Positions 62,167-64,000 of a stretch of DNA of 64,000 nucleotides are shown one piece after another (position 1 is the stretch's first letter; every line of letters begins with the position of its first letter). The position numbers and the translations under genes were made by a program. The notes under the pieces were generated by a model. That model ran no database searches and was not told the origin of the DNA. It worked only from the letters and a program-made list of their open reading frames with translations. This DNA comes from Gordonia sediminis (GTDB taxonomy: Bacteria; Actinomycetota; Actinomycetes; Mycobacteriales; Mycobacteriaceae), in the NCBI GenBank assembly GCA_004193205.1, contig RZUM01000012.1, positions 1 to 64,000 on the forward strand, in the 5' to 3' direction.

Positions 62167-63392
62167 CCGGAACCGTCCCACCGATTGCGGTCGTCGGGGC
62201 GTCCCTGGCCGGTCTCACGGCCGTGCGGACCCTGGTCGAATCCGCCGATGTCTCGCGTGTCGAGGTATTCGGTGCCGAGCCACATCTGCCCTACGACCGG
62301 CCCCCGCTGTCGAAGGAAATCCTCAAGGGCACTTGGGACGTGGAGCGGTGCAGCCTGGAGGCCGTGGACGACGCCCGGGTGACCTGGCACACCGGCACGA
62401 AGGTCGTCGGTCTCGACCTTACCGGTCGTCCCCGACTCCGGTTGCAGGACGGCGCCATTCGAGAGTTCGATGGAGGTGTCGTGATCGCCTCCGGGGCGGC
62501 GCCCCGCACCTTGCGAGGTGCCGACCTGCCGGGTGTCCACGTCATCCGTTCGCTGGACGACGCGATCGATCTGCGGGCCGACCTCGATCGCGGACCGTCG
62601 AATGTGGTGATCGTCGGTGGTGGCTTCATCGGCGCCGAGGTCGCAGCTGCCTGTGTGGAGCGCGATCTGGCGGTGAGCTTGCTGGAGGCCCAGGATGCAC
62701 CTTTCGAGCGGGTGCTGGGCGCCGAGGTCGGCGAGGCCGTGATCACCGAGCATCGCCGTCGGGGTGTCGACATCGCGACGTCGACGTCGGTCGTGGCGGT
62801 CCGTGGCAGCGATCGCGTCGAGGCCGTCGAACTCGTCGACGGATCGATCGTCGCCGCCGACGTCGTGGTCCTTGGACTCGGGGTCACTCCGTGCACCGAC
62901 TGGCTCGAACACAGCGGAGTTCGGGTGGACAACGGCGTCGAATGCGACGCCACGTTGCTGGCGGCCCCGCGTGTCGTCGCGGCCGGCGATGTTGCCCGGT
63001 GGCCGAACCATCGATTCGGCGAGTACCGCCGGGTCGAGCACTGGGACAACGCCATCCGCCAGGGCAGGCATGCCGCCCTGCGCCTGCTGGCCGAACACGG
63101 CCGCGGCAGCGCAGAACCCTTCACCACCGTGCCGTGGGTCTGGTCGGATCAGTACGACAACAAACTGCAGGTGGTCGGATCCACCTTCGACTTCGACGAG
63201 GCGGTGATCGCGCACGGGTCGGCTGAGGACCAGCGATTCGTCGCGCTGTACCGGCGTGGAGACCAGCTCGTCGCGGCCGTCGGATTCAACCACGCCAAGC
63301 TGGTGACTCGCTATCGGCGCCTGCTGACCAATCCGGTGCTGTGGAGCGATGCCCTCGCCGATGCGGGGCTGTCCGGAGTGGTCACCGGCTGA
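62163..63392 (+). CDS. Ferredoxin reductase (rhodocoxin reductase-like)
   Basis: This 409-residue FAD enzyme has AVVGASLAGLTAVRTL, the NADH site VIVGGGFIGAEVAAACVE and RVVAAGDVARWPN. It would pass electrons from NAD(P)H to the [3Fe-4S] ferredoxins and then to the P450s. It overlaps the hydrolase gene by 4 bp. Confidence 0.88.
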   Translation: MTGTVPPIAVVGASLAGLTAVRTLVESADVSRVEVFGAEPHLPYDRPPLSKEILKGTWDVERCSLEAVDDARVTWHTGTKVVGLDLTGRPRLRLQDGAIREFDGGVVIASGAAPRTLRGADLPGVHVIRSLDDAIDLRADLDRGPSNVVIVGGGFIGAEVAAACVERDLAVSLLEAQDAPFERVLGAEVGEAVITEHRRRGVDIATSTSVVAVRGSDRVEAVELVDGSIVAADVVVLGLGVTPCTDWLEHSGVRVDNGVECDATLLAAPRVVAAGDVARWPNHRFGEYRRVEHWDNAIRQGRHAALRLLAEHGRGSAEPFTTVPWVWSDQYDNKLQVVGSTFDFDEAVIAHGSAEDQRFVALYRRGDQLVAAVGFNHAKLVTRYRRLLTNPVLWSDALADAGLSGVVTG

Positions 63393-63451
63393 GCCGACCG
63401 AGTCGACACCAGCCTCGCCGGACACGACGAAGACGATTGGAGGGTTAATCC

Positions 63452-64000
63452 ATGTGGGCCCAGATACTCAGCGCACCATACCGATTCGAGAAGGTTGAGG
63501 TCGCCGCACCGGACGCCGCGGACCTCGGCCCCGGACAGGTCCTGCTGGCGACCAAGGCCGGCGCGATCTGCGGCAGCGACCTACCCAACTTCCGTGGTGC
63601 GCCCTTCCCACATCCCAAGAATGGGGGCCGGTGGGTGACCAGCGCACCTGGATTCCCGATGCACGAGGTGGTCGGCGAGGTGATCGCCAGCAACCACCCC
63701 GAACACCGCACCGGTGACCTGGTCGTCGGGTGGGCATCGGGTTTCGATGCCATCGCCGAGGTCATCGTCAGCGACGGCGACGGACTGGCCGGTTACGATA
63801 CATCGCTGACGCCCACCACAGCGGTGATGCTGCAACCACTGGCCTGCGTGCTCTACGCGGCCGAGCAACTCGACGACGTCACGGGAAAGACGGTTGCCGT
63901 GGTCGGCCAGGGGCCGATCGGATTGTTGTTCAGCCACGTGCTCAAGAGCCGTGGAGCGCTTCACGTCGTCGGCGTCGACCGGGTGGACAGGAGCGACGCG
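63452..64000 (+). CDS. Zinc-dependent alcohol dehydrogenase (MDR), 3' end beyond the window
   Basis: The first 183 codons are present. Catalytic-zinc Cys is in AICGSDL, a GFPMHEVVGEV segment carries His and Glu, and AVVGQGPIGLLFSH is the Rossmann motif. The four-Cys structural zinc loop of classical forms is not seen. GGAGGG precedes ATG 63452. It likely oxidises an alcohol or reduces a ketone of the pathway. Confidence 0.85.
   Translation, partial: MWAQILSAPYRFEKVEVAAPDAADLGPGQVLLATKAGAICGSDLPNFRGAPFPHPKNGGRWVTSAPGFPMHEVVGEVIASNHPEHRTGDLVVGWASGFDAIAEVIVSDGDGLAGYDTSLTPTTAVMLQPLACVLYAAEQLDDVTGKTVAVVGQGPIGLLFSHVLKSRGALHVVGVDRVDRSDA

Noticed and set aside
1-64000. rRNA, tRNA or plasmid/phage replication origin
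   Set aside because: No tRNA cloverleaf, rRNA segment, rep gene or iteron array was seen by eye on either strand.

Overview
The window reads as high-GC actinobacterial DNA, most likely from the Mycobacteriales (Gordonia, Rhodococcus, Williamsia or Mycobacterium type). The grounds are the strong G/C third-position bias, the many 4-bp ATGA/GTGA gene overlaps, two dehydrogenases of the mycofactocin-coupled type, and a long run of FadD/FadE/P450/ferredoxin genes typical of steroid and terpenoid degraders. The genus is an inference; no rRNA, tRNA or other marker gene is present.

About 1-9.7 kb is a Tn7-like transposition module. It holds a small XRE regulator, a divergent short TniQ, a small zinc-finger protein on the minus strand, then tnsA, tnsB, tnsC and a very long TniQ/TnsD protein on the plus strand. 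The long TniQ ends in six, perhaps seven, tandem helix-turn-helix units of about 50-65 residues, which is the most unusual protein in the window. About 9.7-20.5 kb is cargo or defence-island material: a small possible membrane protein, the 3' part of an exonuclease-BRCT-zinc-ribbon gene, a frameshifted Abi/UG-like reverse transcriptase, a 1253-residue PDDEXK-NACHT protein, a VapBC pair, a shattered AAA ATPase gene, and an Xre/MbcA-RES toxin-antitoxin pair with a paired operator. Degenerate direct repeats of about 170 bp, both ending in GGATCTCACAA, lie at 16951-17120 and 19047-19221. An inverted TTGTGAGATCC copy at 17158 suggests that 17158-19221 is, or was, a mobile unit placed next to the end of another.

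From about 20.5 kb to the right edge the window is a catabolic island. A plus-strand operon (24673-36764) holds an acyl-CoA dehydrogenase, two SDRs, an IpdAB-like CoA-transferase-fold pair, a citryl-CoA-lyase-like protein, a beta-keto acid cleavage enzyme, an acyl-CoA ligase, two adjacent acyl-CoA dehydrogenases, a SnoaL-fold protein and an HSL-family esterase. A second block holds a KstD-like flavoenzyme, another ligase, a SnoaL-flavin monooxygenase fusion, an aldehyde dehydrogenase, thiolases, more SDRs, an OB-fold/thiolase fusion and several TetR regulators. The right end has two P450s, two three-cysteine ferredoxins, a ferredoxin reductase, an HpaI-type aldolase, a phosphotriesterase-family hydrolase, a SRPBCC protein, a LysR regulator and the start of a zinc alcohol dehydrogenase. 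Together these could hydroxylate a cyclic, probably terpenoid or steroid-like compound, oxidise it, open the ring (Baeyer-Villiger oxidation plus lactonase, or a retro-Claisen step), activate it to a CoA ester and beta-oxidise it. The substrate cannot be read from sequence.

A 14-bp palindrome, TGAAC-N4-GTTCA, recurs upstream of many of these genes (20966, 40608, 40708, 47775, 48679, 52978, 54036, 55354) and probably marks one regulon. Several gene scars (SDR pieces at 20527 and 45024, an acyl-CoA ligase tail at 49094, a CaiB-type CoA-transferase piece at 54123) show that the island has been rearranged.
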